The translations under genes and the position numbers were made by a program. Under the pieces are notes generated by a model. The model was not told the DNA's origin. It made no database searches and saw only the letters and a program-made list of their open reading frames with translations. Of a stretch of 64,000 nt of DNA, positions 1 through 14,480 are shown one piece after another. Source of the stretch: Streptomyces taklimakanensis (lineage in GTDB: Bacteria; Actinomycetota; Actinomycetes; Streptomycetales; Streptomycetaceae); contig NZ_WIXO01000001.1 in assembly GCF_009709575.1 (NCBI RefSeq), forward strand, positions 744,001 through 808,000, in the 5' to 3' direction. The stretch's first letter is position 1. Each line of letters opens with the position of its first letter.

Positions 1-113
1 GCCGGCGCGTCCGGCCGGGTGACGACGGCCGCCACCTCGTGCCGCTCCGATGCGATCAGGGCGTCGAGGGCGGGTACGGCGACCTCGGGGGTGCCGGCGA
101 AGACGAGCCTCAT
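1..113 (-). CDS. fmt: Methionyl-tRNA formyltransferase, N-terminal part, cut by the window edge
   Basis: Only the first 37 codons lie in the window. They start [19 protein letters not shown], the typical opening of the Rossmann-like formyltransferase domain of Fmt, including the [10 protein letters not shown] signature. The family formylates Met-tRNAi using 10-formyl-tetrahydrofolate to make the initiator tRNA. The ATG at 113-111 is used. The gene is transcribed leftwards out of the window and is divergent from the HTH gene at 379. The C-terminal domain cannot be seen. Confidence 0.9.
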   Translation of the reverse strand, partial: MRLVFAGTPEVAVPALDALIASERHEVAAVVTRPDAP

Positions 114-267
114 CGGTGACGAACTACCTCTCGCGGACGGACGCGTGCGGGGCGCGGGACGGCGCACCAGTGTACGACCCGTCACGGCCGCCGACCCGAC
201 GGGCGCTCCGGGGCGTACCGACCCGGCGGGCGACTCGCGGATCCCGCCTCGCGCCCCCGCAGCGTGA

Positions 268-942
<675 letters not shown>

Positions 943-962
943 CTCCTCCTCGGCCGTGCCGC

Positions 963-1006
963 CACCGCCCGGTGTCCGACCGCCCCCGGCCGGACACCGG
1001 GCGGTG
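963..1006. terminator. Bidirectional hairpin between convergent genes
   Basis: A perfect 16-bp stem (963-978 with 991-1006) and a 12-nt loop sit between the ends of the HTH gene and priA. There is no T-run, which is usual for GC-rich actinobacterial terminators. Confidence 0.7.
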
Positions 1007-1066
1007 CCGTGCCCGCCCCAGGCAGCCCCCGGCGGCCCCCGGCAGCCCTCTGCGAGGACACCGCGG

Positions 1067-3223
1067 TCAGCCGATGTCCTCCGGATCGATGCGGACCCAC
1101 ACCGGTGCGCCCTCCCGGCGGGCGAGCCGAGCGGCCCGTGCCGTCCGCAGGGCCGCGGCGAGCGCGGCCCCACCACCCGGCGGCACCCGCACCAGGGCCC
1201 GCTCCCACCGTTCGCCCGGGGGCGCGGAGCCGGGCCGCCGGGGACGTCCGGGGTCGGTGGGCGGCAGCGGCACCGGCCCCAGCACCTCGGCGCCGGGCGG
1301 CAGATCGGCCGATGCCAGCAGATCGGCGACGGCCTCGGGCGGCCCCGTCACCGCCGCCATCCGGGACACCGGCGGGAAGCCCAGCTCGGCGCGCTCGGCC
1401 AGTTCGCGCCGGGCGTGCCCGGCCGGATCCCAGCGCACCAGCGCCTGGACCGGCCGCAGCGTCGGCTCGGCCATGACGACCACCCGTCCGCCCTCGGTGT
1501 GGGGACGCACCAGCGCGGCGGCGCCCAGCCAGCGGCGCAGCGCCTCCTCGGCCGCCCGCAGATCGGGGCGGGAGAGCAGCGCCCAACCGTCCAACAGCAG
1601 CGCCGCCGCGTAACCGGGCCCCTCGGCGACCGGTTCGGCCCCCGGGGTGCTGACCACCAGCACGGGCCGTTCGGGGACGGTGTCCAGCACGTGGTCCCGC
1701 CCGGAGGTGCGCACGGGAACGGACGGGAAGGCGCGGCCGAGTTCCTCGGCCGTGCGGCGGGCGCCGAAGACCCGGCCTCTCAGCCTCGTCGCCCCGCACT
1801 CCGCGCAGCGCCACGCGGGCTCCGCCCGACCGCACCAGCCGCAGCCGGGCGGGGCGTCACCGCCGGCGGCCTCCAGCGGGCCCGCACAGTGGGCACAGCG
1901 CGCGGGTTCGCGGCACCCCGCGCAGGCCAGCCGGGGTACGTAGCCGCGCCGGGGCACCTGCACCAGGACGGGGCCCAGCGCCAGGGCCTCGCGCACGGTG
2001 CTCCAGGCGAGGGTGGGCAGGCGGGCGGCGCGCGCGGCGGGATCCCGGGCCTCGTCGCCGTCGCCGACCGTGCGGACCAGGGGGGCCGCCGCGCGCACCG
2101 CGTCCCGGTCGGCGACCAGCGGGCGGGCCCAGCCGGTCTCGACGAGTCGGGCGGCCTCCACGGTGCGGCCGTGCGCGCCCGCCAGGAAGCCGCACCCCTC
2201 GCGGGCGGCGCGCAGCAGCAGCACCTCACGGGCGTGGGGCATCGGCTCGTGGGGATCGCGGTGGCTGGAGTCGCCGTCGTCCCAGATCGCGACGAGTCCC
2301 GGATCGCGCACGGGCGCGAACATCGCCGCGCGGGTGCCGACGACGCAGCGCACCGTGCCGCGGTTGACGGCGAGCCAGCGACGGTAGCGCGCCTCCGCCC
2401 CGGCGTCGGCGGTGAGCAGGACGTGCCGGTCCTCACCGATCAGGGCGGTGAGGGCGGCGTCCACTCGGGCGGCGGCCCGTCCGTCGGGCAGGACGGCCAG
2501 CGCGCCGCGGCCGGAGGCCAGGGCGGCGACCAGGGCGCGGGCCAGCTCGTCGGGCCAGTGCGGTCCGGGCAGGGCCGTCCACACCGCGCGGGGCGCCTCC
2601 CCCGCGGCGAGCGCCCGCAGGAAGCCGGGGCCCTCGGGATAGCGCGCCCACGGGCCCGGGGCGGGCGGGCTCGGTGGAGGGGGAGGCGCACTCCGCGCGT
2701 CGCCCCCCTTCTCCGCGCGGGCCCTGCGCGGTGGCACGGCCAACTGGACGATGTCGGCCAGCGCTCCGGCGTAGCGGTCGGCGACGGCCCGGCACAACCG
2801 CAGCAGCTCGGGGGTGAGGACCGGCTCCGGGGAGAGCACCTGGGCGATGGGGGCGAGGACGCCGGGGAAGTCGGACTCCGCGCACCGTTCGACGACGAAG
2901 CCGTTGACCAGCCCGCCGCCCTCCCGGCGCCCGCCCCGCTCGCCCGCTCCGAAGCGCACCCGCACCCGCGCCCCGGGCCGGGCCTCGGCGTCCATGGCGG
3001 CGGGTACGGCGTAGTCGAAGAGTCGGTCGAGGTGGAGCAGCCCCTTGTCGACCAGTACGCGGGCCACCGGATCGCGCGGGGCGAGTTCGGCACCGCGCCA
3101 GGTGCGCGGGCGGGCGCGGGGCGGCTTGGCCCGACGGACCGTCTCACGGATCAGCGCGAGTTGCTCGCCCCCCGGCGCCCCCTCGGCCGGGGGCCTGTCG
3201 GCCCGCCCGTTCTCGCTGCTCAC
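1067..3223 (-). CDS. priA: PriA-family primosomal protein N', helicase motifs degenerate
   Basis: This 718-aa protein aligns over its length with PriA, the protein that restarts replication at collapsed forks. Residues about 40-170 carry the 3'-DNA-binding domain. The eight zinc-knuckle cysteines are intact as four CxxC pairs between about 434 and 476. The ATPase motifs are eroded: where the Walker A GxxGSGKT should be (about 216-224) the protein reads TALPGPHWP, and the DEEH box is WDDGD (about 314-318). This matches the known actinobacterial form, annotated as a probable PriA lacking helicase activity. A structural or DNA-binding role is inferred. The GTG at 3223 follows GGAGG closely, so the start is somewhat uncertain. 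It lies downstream of metK on the same strand. Confidence 0.88.
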   Translation of the reverse strand: MSSENGRADRPPAEGAPGGEQLALIRETVRRAKPPRARPRTWRGAELAPRDPVARVLVDKGLLHLDRLFDYAVPAAMDAEARPGARVRVRFGAGERGGRREGGGLVNGFVVERCAESDFPGVLAPIAQVLSPEPVLTPELLRLCRAVADRYAGALADIVQLAVPPRRARAEKGGDARSAPPPPPSPPAPGPWARYPEGPGFLRALAAGEAPRAVWTALPGPHWPDELARALVAALASGRGALAVLPDGRAAARVDAALTALIGEDRHVLLTADAGAEARYRRWLAVNRGTVRCVVGTRAAMFAPVRDPGLVAIWDDGDSSHRDPHEPMPHAREVLLLRAAREGCGFLAGAHGRTVEAARLVETGWARPLVADRDAVRAAAPLVRTVGDGDEARDPAARAARLPTLAWSTVREALALGPVLVQVPRRGYVPRLACAGCREPARCAHCAGPLEAAGGDAPPGCGWCGRAEPAWRCAECGATRLRGRVFGARRTAEELGRAFPSVPVRTSGRDHVLDTVPERPVLVVSTPGAEPVAEGPGYAAALLLDGWALLSRPDLRAAEEALRRWLGAAALVRPHTEGGRVVVMAEPTLRPVQALVRWDPAGHARRELAERAELGFPPVSRMAAVTGPPEAVADLLASADLPPGAEVLGPVPLPPTDPGRPRRPGSAPPGERWERALVRVPPGGGAALAAALRTARAARLARREGAPVWVRIDPEDIG

Positions 3224-3305
3224 AGCCTCCAGTCCTACCAGAGCCCACCGACACGGCCCGGTCGCCCCGCTGTGGGGTGGCCGGGCCGGTCGGCGGTTCC
3301 GGGCG

Positions 3306-4514
3306 TCACAGCCCTGCGGCGGCGCGCAGGGCGTCGGTGCGGTCGGTGCGCTCCCAGGTGAAGTCCGGCAGCTCCCGGCCGAAGTGACCGTAGGCGGCGG
3401 TCTGTGCGTAGATCGGGCGCAGCAGTTCCAGATCGCGGATGATGGCGGCCGGCCGCAGGTCGAAGACCTGGCCGATGGCCCGCTCGATCCGCTCGGGATC
3501 GACGGTGGCCGTGCCGAAGGTCTCCACGAACAGGCCCACCGGCTCGGCCTTGCCGATCGCGTAGGCGACCTGGACCTCACAGCGCGTGGCCAACCCGGCG
3601 GCGACCACGTTCTTGGCCACCCACCGCATCGCGTAGGCGGCCGAGCGGTCCACCTTGGAGGGATCCTTGCCGGAGAACGCGCCACCGCCGTGCCGGGCCA
3701 TCCCGCCGTAGGTGTCGATGATGATCTTCCGGCCGGTCAGGCCGGCATCGCCCATCGGCCCGCCGATCTCGAACCGCCCCGTCGGGTTGACCAGCAGCCG
3801 GTAGTCGTCGGTGTCCAGCTTGATCCCGTCGGCCACCAGGCCCGCCAGCACGTGCTCGACGACGAACTCCCGGATGTCCGGGGCCAGCAGCGAGTCCAGA
3901 TCGATGTCGGAGGCGTGCTGGGAGGAGACCACCACGGTGTCCAGCCGCACCGCCTTGTCGCCGTGGTACTCGATGGTCACCTGCGTCTTGCCGTCCGGAC
4001 GCAGATAGGGGATGGTGCCGTTCTTGCGCACCTCGCTCAGCCGGCGCGAGAGCCGGTGGGCCAGGTGGATCGGCAGCGGCATCAGCTCCGGCGTCTCGTC
4101 GCAGGCGTAGCCGAACATCAGGCCCTGGTCGCCGGCGCCCTGCCGGTCCAGCTCGTCCTGGTCGCCCTCCACCCGGGCCTCGTAGGCGGCGTCCACTCCC
4201 TGGGCGATGTCCGGGGACTGCGCGCCGATGGAGACCGACACCCCGCACGAGGCACCGTCGAAGCCCTTCTTGGAGGAGTCGTAGCCGATCTCCAGGATCC
4301 TGCCGCGCACCAGGGTGGGGATGTCGGCGTACGCGGCGGTGGTGACCTCGCCGGCCACGTGCACCAGACCGGTGGTGATCATCGTCTCCACGGCGACCCG
4401 GGAGGCCGGGTCCTGGGCCAGGAGGGCGTCGAGGATGGTGTCGCTGATCTGGTCGGCGATCTTGTCGGGGTGACCCTCGGTCACGGACTCCGAGGTGAAC
4501 AGGCGGCGGGACAC
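3306..4514 (-). CDS. metK: S-adenosylmethionine synthetase
   Basis: MetK makes SAM from methionine and ATP in the cytoplasm. The protein has 402 aa, the usual length. It starts [22 protein letters not shown], and carries the family hexapeptide GAGDQG near residue 125 and the P-loop-like [16 protein letters not shown] near 270. The ATG at 4514 matches family starts. The 250-bp gap upstream (4515-4764) must carry its promoter; I find no convincing -35/-10 pair there and nothing that looks like a SAM riboswitch. In Streptomyces SAM supply is linked to antibiotic production and differentiation. Confidence 0.97.
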   Translation of the reverse strand: MSRRLFTSESVTEGHPDKIADQISDTILDALLAQDPASRVAVETMITTGLVHVAGEVTTAAYADIPTLVRGRILEIGYDSSKKGFDGASCGVSVSIGAQSPDIAQGVDAAYEARVEGDQDELDRQGAGDQGLMFGYACDETPELMPLPIHLAHRLSRRLSEVRKNGTIPYLRPDGKTQVTIEYHGDKAVRLDTVVVSSQHASDIDLDSLLAPDIREFVVEHVLAGLVADGIKLDTDDYRLLVNPTGRFEIGGPMGDAGLTGRKIIIDTYGGMARHGGGAFSGKDPSKVDRSAAYAMRWVAKNVVAAGLATRCEVQVAYAIGKAEPVGLFVETFGTATVDPERIERAIGQVFDLRPAAIIRDLELLRPIYAQTAAYGHFGRELPDFTWERTDRTDALRAAAGL

Positions 4515-4764
4515 ATCGCTCCCTGGGTTTGCAGCGGCTGCTGGCTGACGTGGTGTACGGATCCGGTACCGGGCGGTGCCCGAGCGCGATCCGCCGCCAG
4601 TTTATCCGCAGCCCGTCACGGATGGACCAGCGCGTCTCGCACTCCGACACGCTCACGGCCTGCCACGGGGCGCGCACAGCGGGCTCGGGACCACGCCGTC
4701 CGGGGCTGTCGTCGGGCCGGGAGGGCGCGGTCGACCGCGATCGCACGCCTCTCCGGCCCGTCGT

Positions 4765-5985
4765 TCACCCCGCGTTCAGCCGGTGGGCGACCTCGTCCCA
4801 CACCGTGTCGGCGAGGGCTTCCTTGGGGCCGTGTGGCACGGGCGTCTCGCTGCCGTCCGCGCCCAGGACGACGGCCTCGTTCTCCGTCGAGCCGAAGGTC
4901 TTCTCCTCCCCCACCTCGTTGACGACCAACAGGTCGCACCCCTTCCGGGCGAGCTTGGCACGGCCGTTGACCAGGACGTCGTCGGTCTCGGCGGCGAATC
5001 CGACGACCACCTGTCCGGGACGGGGGCGCGTCGAGGAGAGCTCGGCGAGGACATCGGGGTTGCGGACCAGCTCGACGGGCTCCGGCTCCTGTCCGTCCCG
5101 TTTCTTGATCTTCCCCTGGGCGTAGCGGGCGGGCCGGAAGTCGGCCACGGCGGCGGCCATGACCACCGCGTCCGCGTCCGCCGCGGCCTTCAGCACGGCC
5201 TCGCGGAGCTGGACGGCCGTACCCACCCGCACCACGTCCGCGCCGGCGGGGTCGGGCAGGGCGGTGTTGGCGGCGACCAGGGTCACCCGGGCGCCGCGCG
5301 CCACCGCGGTGCGCGCCAGCGCGTACCCCTGGCGCCCGGAGGAACGGTTGCCCAGGAAGCGCACCGGGTCCAGTGGTTCCCGGGTGCCGCCCGCGCTGAC
5401 CACGACGTGCCGTCCGGCCAGGTCCCGCTCCCCTCCGGTGCCGCGGGCCAGCACCCGGCGGCAGACCTCGAAGATCTCGCCGGGCTCGGGCAGCCGGCCC
5501 TTGCCGGTGTCCTTGCCGGTCAGTCGTCCGACGGCGGGCTCGACGACGACCGCGCCGCGACGGCGCAGGGTGGCCACGTTCTCGACGGTGGCGGGATGCT
5601 CCCACATCTCGGTGTGCATGGCGGGTGCGAAGACCACCGGGCACCGTGCGGTGAGCAGGGTGTTGGTCAGCAGGTCGTCGGCGAGGCCGTGGGCGGCCCT
5701 GGCCAGGATGTCGGCGGTGGCCGGCGCGACGACGACCAGGTCCGCCTCCTGACCGATGCGAACGTGCGGGACCTCCTGGACGTCCTCCCAGACCCCGGTC
5801 GCGACGGGGTGGCCCGACAGCGCCGCCCAGGTGGGCTCGCCGACGAACCTCAGCGCCGAGGCGGTCGGCACCACCCGCACGTCGTGACCGGACTCCGTCA
5901 GCCGTCTCAGCACCTCGCACGCCTTGTAGGCGGCGATCCCGCCGCTGACCCCCAGGACCACCCTGGGCTTGTCGGACCTGTCCAT
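4765..5985 (-). CDS. coaBC: Bifunctional phosphopantothenoylcysteine decarboxylase/synthetase
   Basis: CoaBC carries out two steps of coenzyme A synthesis: ligation of cysteine to 4'-phosphopantothenate and FMN-dependent decarboxylation. The protein has 406 aa. The CoaC half has the flavin-binding start VVLGVSGGIAAYKACE and the APAMHTEMW segment. The CoaB half has VSAGGTREPLDPVRFLGNRSSG, AAVADFRPA and the following KIKK lysines. An upstream in-frame ATG at 6063 exists, but the ATG at 5985 begins where homologues begin and has GGGGAGAG in front. The gene follows rpoZ on the same strand after two hairpins. Confidence 0.96.
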   Translation of the reverse strand: MDRSDKPRVVLGVSGGIAAYKACEVLRRLTESGHDVRVVPTASALRFVGEPTWAALSGHPVATGVWEDVQEVPHVRIGQEADLVVVAPATADILARAAHGLADDLLTNTLLTARCPVVFAPAMHTEMWEHPATVENVATLRRRGAVVVEPAVGRLTGKDTGKGRLPEPGEIFEVCRRVLARGTGGERDLAGRHVVVSAGGTREPLDPVRFLGNRSSGRQGYALARTAVARGARVTLVAANTALPDPAGADVVRVGTAVQLREAVLKAAADADAVVMAAAVADFRPARYAQGKIKKRDGQEPEPVELVRNPDVLAELSSTRPRPGQVVVGFAAETDDVLVNGRAKLARKGCDLLVVNEVGEEKTFGSTENEAVVLGADGSETPVPHGPKEALADTVWDEVAHRLNAG

Positions 5986-6065
5986 CGTTCGTCTCTCCCC
6001 GACTCCGGGACCGCCCGCCCCACCCGCGCGGAGCGCGACGGCCGTCTTCCTTCCCCATGACACAC

Positions 6066-6130
6066 CACGGGCCCGGCAGCGCGGCTGCCGGGCCCGTGAC
6101 GGTGTCGCCGGTGTCCCGCGGACACCGGCG
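6066..6130 (-). terminator. Tandem hairpins after rpoZ
   Basis: Two perfect hairpins stand back to back just past the rpoZ stop codon. The first met is 6106-6116 with 6120-6130 (11 bp, loop CGC). The second is 6066-6080 with 6084-6098 (15 bp, loop GCG). They separate the gmk-rpoZ transcript from coaBC, which may be reached by read-through or by its own promoter. Confidence 0.7.
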
Positions 6131-6136
6131 GTGGAC

Positions 6137-6409
6137 TCACTGCGCCGGGGTGTCGATGGCCTCGGAGGTCAACAGACCCGCGTTGATCTCGCGGAGGGCG
6201 ATCGACAGCGGCTTCTCGTGGACGTGGGTGTCCACCAGCGGGCCGACGTACTCCAGCAGGCCCTCGCCGAGCTGCGAGTAGTAGGCGTTGATCTGACGCG
6301 CGCGCTTGGCGGCGTAGATCACCAGGCTGTACTTCGAGTCGGTGGCTTCGAGCAGCTCATCGATCGGCGGGTTGATGATGCCCTCGGGCGTGGTGATGGA
6401 AGAGGACAC
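6137..6409 (-). CDS. rpoZ: RNA polymerase omega subunit
   Basis: The 90-aa protein carries the omega signature: N-terminal [20 protein letters not shown], then [16 protein letters not shown], and a C-terminal [14 protein letters not shown]. Omega helps the beta' subunit fold and join RNA polymerase, and the length and sequence are typical of actinobacteria. It sits 119 bases after gmk on the same strand, the common bacterial gmk-rpoZ pairing. Tandem hairpins follow its stop codon. Confidence 0.97.
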   Translation of the reverse strand: MSSSITTPEGIINPPIDELLEATDSKYSLVIYAAKRARQINAYYSQLGEGLLEYVGPLVDTHVHEKPLSIALREINAGLLTSEAIDTPAQ

Positions 6410-6528
6410 GCTCTACCTTCCGCTGCGGTGGACAATACGGGCGGTGATCCGACAGCGCCCCGGAAGGCCGGGGGCCTGCCGCCGGTGCCCCGGAGCCCGG
6501 TGGCTGCTGTCCGGCGGTACGGCGACGA

Positions 6529-7086
6529 TCACGAAACCTTCATCAAGGCTAGCAGCTCTCGGCTGACCTCCTCGACGGAGGTGTTGACCAGGGTCACGTC
6601 GAACTCCGGTTCGGCCGCCAGCTCGACCTTGGCCGCCTCCAGCCGCCGTTCGACGACCTCGGGGGACTCGGTGCCGCGACCGGTGAGCCGGCGGACCAGC
6701 TCGTCCCAGCTGGGCGGGGCGAGGAAGACGAGCCGGGCCTCGGGCATCGACTCGCGCACCAGGCGCGCCCCCTGGAGGTCGATCTCCAACAGCACCGGGT
6801 CCCCCGCCGCCAGCCGTTCCAGCACGGCCCGCCGGGGCGTCCCGTAGCGGTTGCCGGCGAACTCCGCCCACTCCAGCAGTTCGCCGTTGGCGACCAGCTT
6901 GTCGAACTCCTCGTCGTCCACGAAGAAGTACTGGACGCCGTGCTGCTCGCCGGGGCGCGGGCGGCGGGTGGTGGCGGAGACCGAGAGCCAGATCTCCGGA
7001 TGGACCTTGCGCAGATGAGCGACGACCGTGCTCTTGCCGACCCCGGAGGGGCCGGAGAGCACGGTCAGCCGCGGACGTTCACTCAT
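6529..7086 (-). CDS. gmk: Guanylate kinase
   Basis: Gmk phosphorylates GMP to GDP with ATP and is needed for GTP, dGTP and (p)ppGpp supply. The 185-aa protein starts with the P-loop GPSGVGKST (residues 11-19), followed by [20 protein letters not shown], the GMP-binding segment. [15 protein letters not shown] and the basic LID region fit the family. The ATG at 7086 is the natural start. It lies 38 bases after the sIHF gene on the same strand, so sIHF-gmk-rpoZ is probably one transcript. Confidence 0.97.
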   Translation of the reverse strand: MSERPRLTVLSGPSGVGKSTVVAHLRKVHPEIWLSVSATTRRPRPGEQHGVQYFFVDDEEFDKLVANGELLEWAEFAGNRYGTPRRAVLERLAAGDPVLLEIDLQGARLVRESMPEARLVFLAPPSWDELVRRLTGRGTESPEVVERRLEAAKVELAAEPEFDVTLVNTSVEEVSRELLALMKVS

Positions 7087-7124
7087 ACGGCGATTATCCC
7101 GGTTCCCAGGAGCGCCCGGAAACG

Positions 7125-7448
7125 TCAGGCGGAGCCGCCGCCGAACTCCCGCTCCAGGGAGGCGATCTGGTTGGATCCCAGACCGCGCACCCGGCGGCTC
7201 TCGGAGATGCCGAGCCGCTCCATGATCTGGCGGGCCCGGACCTTGCCGACGCCGGGCAGGGACTCCAGGAGGGCGGAGACCTTCATCTTGCCGATGACCT
7301 CGTTCTCCTGGCCCTGCTTGATGACCTCGTGGAGCGAGGCGCCGGAGTGCTTCAGTCGGTTCTTGACCTCGGCGCGCTCCCGGCGAGCCGCGGCGGCCTT
7401 CTCGAGCGCGGCTGCGCGCTGTTCAGGGGTAAGGGGCGGAAGAGCCAC
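7125..7448 (-). CDS. sihF: Integration host factor sIHF (actinobacterial type)
   Basis: This 107-aa protein matches the Streptomyces nucleoid protein sIHF and mycobacterial mIHF, which are unrelated in fold to E. coli IHF. The N-terminal long helix (residues 1-45, rich in Ala, Arg and Lys) is followed by a helix-two-turn-helix module, [18 protein letters not shown] (about 65-82), that binds the duplex backbone. sIHF bends and compacts DNA and is known to affect sporulation and antibiotic synthesis. It heads the sIHF-gmk-rpoZ cluster. Its promoter must lie in the long gap at 7449-7927. Confidence 0.95.
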   Translation of the reverse strand: MALPPLTPEQRAAALEKAAAARRERAEVKNRLKHSGASLHEVIKQGQENEVIGKMKVSALLESLPGVGKVRARQIMERLGISESRRVRGLGSNQIASLEREFGGGSA

Positions 7449-7927
7449 GCCTACGTCACCTCGGATGTAGAACTGGTCGGATACGGATCGGTGAGGAACC
7501 TAGTGGCCCCGCACCTGCGGAGCAAAGAGCAACACGTCCCCTGGAACCTCCCCGGCCCGGCTGCCCCGGGCCCGGCCCCCCGGGCTTGGGAGGACCCCGC
7601 GCCCGGCGCTACGACCTGGGAAGACCCCAGAAGTTCGCGGCTCTCTCGTCGGAGACTAGCGGCCTTGGACGCCAGAGTCAGCGAGAACAGACGAAAAGTC
7701 CAGGTCAGACTTCAGTCCACCTGGACATATGCTGACAAAAAGAACACCCTGTGGGGAGTGAGGGCCGGATTTCCCCTCCGAAACGCCCCGCCGCCCGACC
7801 ATGGAGACCCCATCCCACCGGAGGTCCAGGTTCCGCCCGGTGCGGCGAACGGGACGGCGGAGCCGGGCGGACCGAACCGCACGGGGCGCCCCGGAACCCC
7901 GACCGAACCCGGCCCGGAGCCCCGGGA
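7449..7927. other. 479-bp non-coding gap upstream of sIHF
   Basis: I find no supported gene here. The half near sIHF holds a weak promoter candidate on the minus strand (-10 TAGGTT at 7502-7497, about 18 bp after TTTGCT). The segment 7640-7760 is clearly poorer in GC than its surroundings and contains the inverted repeat GTCCAGGT-N13-ACCTGGAC (7698-7726). The part near pyrF is GC-rich, has the 12-bp palindrome CGGGGCGCCCCG at about 7882-7893, and probably holds the pyrF terminator. Confidence 0.6.
7698..7726. promoter_or_regulatory. Inverted repeat in AT-richer upstream region of sIHF
   Basis: GTCCAGGT (7698-7705) and ACCTGGAC (7719-7726) form a perfect 8-bp inverted repeat with a 13-nt spacer, in the least GC-rich part of the gap upstream of sIHF. 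It could be a regulator site or a leader hairpin. Confidence 0.35.
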
Positions 7928-8799
7928 TCAGCCCAGGACCTCCCGGATGCGGTCGACCTCCCGCGCCGCGGACTCGCGCAGTCCCGCCGGCGAGGGGCCG
8001 TGCCCCAGCACCCCCCTGCTGATGGACGGCACGACGTCGCGCACCGCGTCACCGAAGACCCTCGGCAGGTCCTCCGCGCCGGCCCCCTGCGCCCCCAGTC
8101 CGGGTGCCAGCAGCGGGCCGTTCACCGACAGATCGACGCCGGCCTCCGCCAGCGTCGCGCCCACCACGGCGCCCACCGATCCCAGCGGTTCCGCCCCGGC
8201 GTTCTCCCGAGCGATGTGGTCCAGCACCGTCTGCGCCACCGACACGCCTCCGGCCGCCGTGGCCCGCTGCACCTGGCCACCCTCGGGGTTGGAGGTGAGC
8301 GCCAGCACGAAGACGCCCGCCCCGGCCGCCTTCGCCGCGTCCAGGGCCGGCCGCAGCGAGCCGAAGCCCAGGTAGGGGCTGACGGTCACCGCGTCGGAGA
8401 ACAACGGACTGCCCGGTTCGAGATAGGCGGCGGCGTAGGCGGCCATGGTCGAGCCGATGTCGCCGCGCTTGGCGTCGGTGAGCACCAACGCACCGGCCGA
8501 GCGCGCGTCGGCGATCGCCCGCTCCAGCACGGCGACACCGCGCGAACCGAAGCGCTCGAAGAAGGCCGACTGCGGCTTGAGGACGGCCACCCGATCGGCG
8601 AGGGCGTCCACGACCGTGCGCGTGAACCGCTCCAAGCCCGCCACGTCGTCGTCCAGCCCCCAGGAGGCGAGCAGTGACGCGTGCGGATCGATGCCCACGC
8701 ACAGCGGGCCGCGGGCGTCCATGGCGCGGCGCAGCCGGGCGCCGAACGGCTCGGGGGACGACGAGCCCGGGGAGGCGGTCGGGGAGGCGGGACTGCTGC

Positions 8800-8803
<4 letters not shown>
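7928..8803 (-). CDS. pyrF: Orotidine 5'-phosphate decarboxylase
   Basis: PyrF makes UMP from OMP, the last step of the pathway. The protein has 291 aa, as expected for the longer actinobacterial (type 2) form. It has the substrate signature GPLCVGIDPHASLL (about 33-46), the lysine after AVLKPQSAFFE, and the catalytic DAKRGDIGST motif with its Asp-Lys-Asp set. A Ser/Pro-rich stretch of about 20 residues precedes the barrel. The ATG at 8803 overlaps the pyrD stop as ATGA, so translation is probably coupled to pyrD. Confidence 0.97.
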
Positions 8804-9927
<1,124 letters not shown>

Positions 9928-9992
9928 GCGGGTCTTCCGGGCGGCGGGACGGGGCTTCGGCGAGGTCCGTCGGGGTCTCGTGGCGGCGCGTG

Positions 9993-10030
9993 GCGAGGGG
10001 GACACCGGATCCTTCCGGTGTCCCCCTCGC
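9993..10030 (-). terminator. Terminator at the end of the pyr-car operon
   Basis: A perfect 17-bp stem (9993-10009 with 10014-10030) with loop TCCT begins just after the carB stop codon. It separates the pyrR-to-carB unit from pyrD-pyrF, so pyrDF probably has its own start of transcription nearby. Confidence 0.8.
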
Positions 10031-10033
10031 GTG

Positions 10034-13337
<3,304 letters not shown>

Positions 13338-13345
<8 letters not shown>

Positions 13346-14480
13346 GCTGGCCCTCCATCAGGGAGACGAAGCGGTCGAACAGGTAGGCGGCGTCGTGCGG
13401 ACCGGCCGCCGCCTCGGGGTGGTACTGAACACTGAAGGCGGGCCGGTCGAGCAGGCGCAGCCCCTCGACCACGCCGTCGTTGAGGCAGACGTGGGAGACC
13501 TCGGCCCGGCCGTAGGGGGTGTCGCTGGGCGCGCCCACGGGGGCGTCCACGGCGAAACCGTGATTGTGCGCGGTGACCTCCACCCGACCGGTGAGGCGGT
13601 CCTGCACCGGCTGGTTGATGCCCCGGTGGCCGTACTTCAACTTGTAGGTGCCGAAGCCGAGCGCACGGCCCAGGACCTGATTGCCGAAACAGATACCGAA
13701 CAACGGCGTGGACCGCTCCAGGACGGAGCGCATGACGGAGACGGGACGGTCCGCGGCCGCGGGGTCGCCCGGACCGTTGGAGAAGAACACCCCATCCGGA
13801 TCGACCGCGTAGACGTCCTCGACCGTCGCCGTCGCCGGCAACACGTGCACCTCGATACCACGCTCGGCCATCCGCCGCGGCGTCATCCCCTTGATCCCCA
13901 GATCCACCGCCGCCACCGTGAACCGCTTGGCGCCGACGGCGGGAACCACATACGGCTCGGCGGTGGCGACCTCGGCGGCGAGGTCGGCCCCGACCATCTC
14001 GGGGGCGGTACGCACCCGGGCCAGCAGGGACGCCTCGTCGGCGAGCGCCTCACCGGAGAAGATCCCCACCCGCATCGCCCCACGCTCACGCAGATGCCGG
14101 GTCAGCGCCCGGGTGTCGACACCACAGATGCCGACCACCCCCTGGGCGACCAACTCCTCGTCCAACGTGCGCACCGAACGCCAACTGGAAGGCACCCGGG
14201 CCGGATCACGCACCACATACCCGGCCACCCAGATCCGCCCCGACTCCGGGTCCTCGTCGTTGACGCCGGTGTTGCCGATATGCGGAGCGGTCATCACCAC
14301 CACCTGACGGTGGTAGGACGGATCGGTCAACGTCTCCTGGTAACCGGTCATCCCGGTGGAGAACACCGCCTCGCCCAGGGTCTCGCCCACCGCCCCGTAG
14401 GCGCGGCCACGGAAGATACGGCCGTCTTCCAGGACGAGTACGGCGGGCACCCTCGCGGCTGTGCGGGTGGAGGTCGTCAT
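13338..14480 (-). CDS. carA: Carbamoyl-phosphate synthase small (glutaminase) subunit
   Basis: CarA hydrolyses glutamine and delivers ammonia to CarB. The protein has 380 aa. The N-terminal CPSase small-chain domain begins with [15 protein letters not shown]. The class I amidotransferase triad is visible: Cys in [15 protein letters not shown] and His and Glu in SVQYHPEA. The ATG at 14480 overlaps the preceding gene's stop as ATGA, and its own end overlaps carB. It is part of the pyrR-pyrB-pyrC-x-carA-carB unit. Confidence 0.97.

Noticed and set aside
956..3361. Plus-strand open frame opposite priA, and similar frames opposite mltG, relA, alaS and secD
   Set aside because: They mirror strong coding regions on the minus strand, have biased Arg/Gly/Pro/His composition, and lack plausible starts.
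4515..4764. Possible SAM riboswitch upstream of metK
   Set aside because: No stem pattern of a known SAM riboswitch class could be recognised by eye; a covariance-model search would be needed to be sure.
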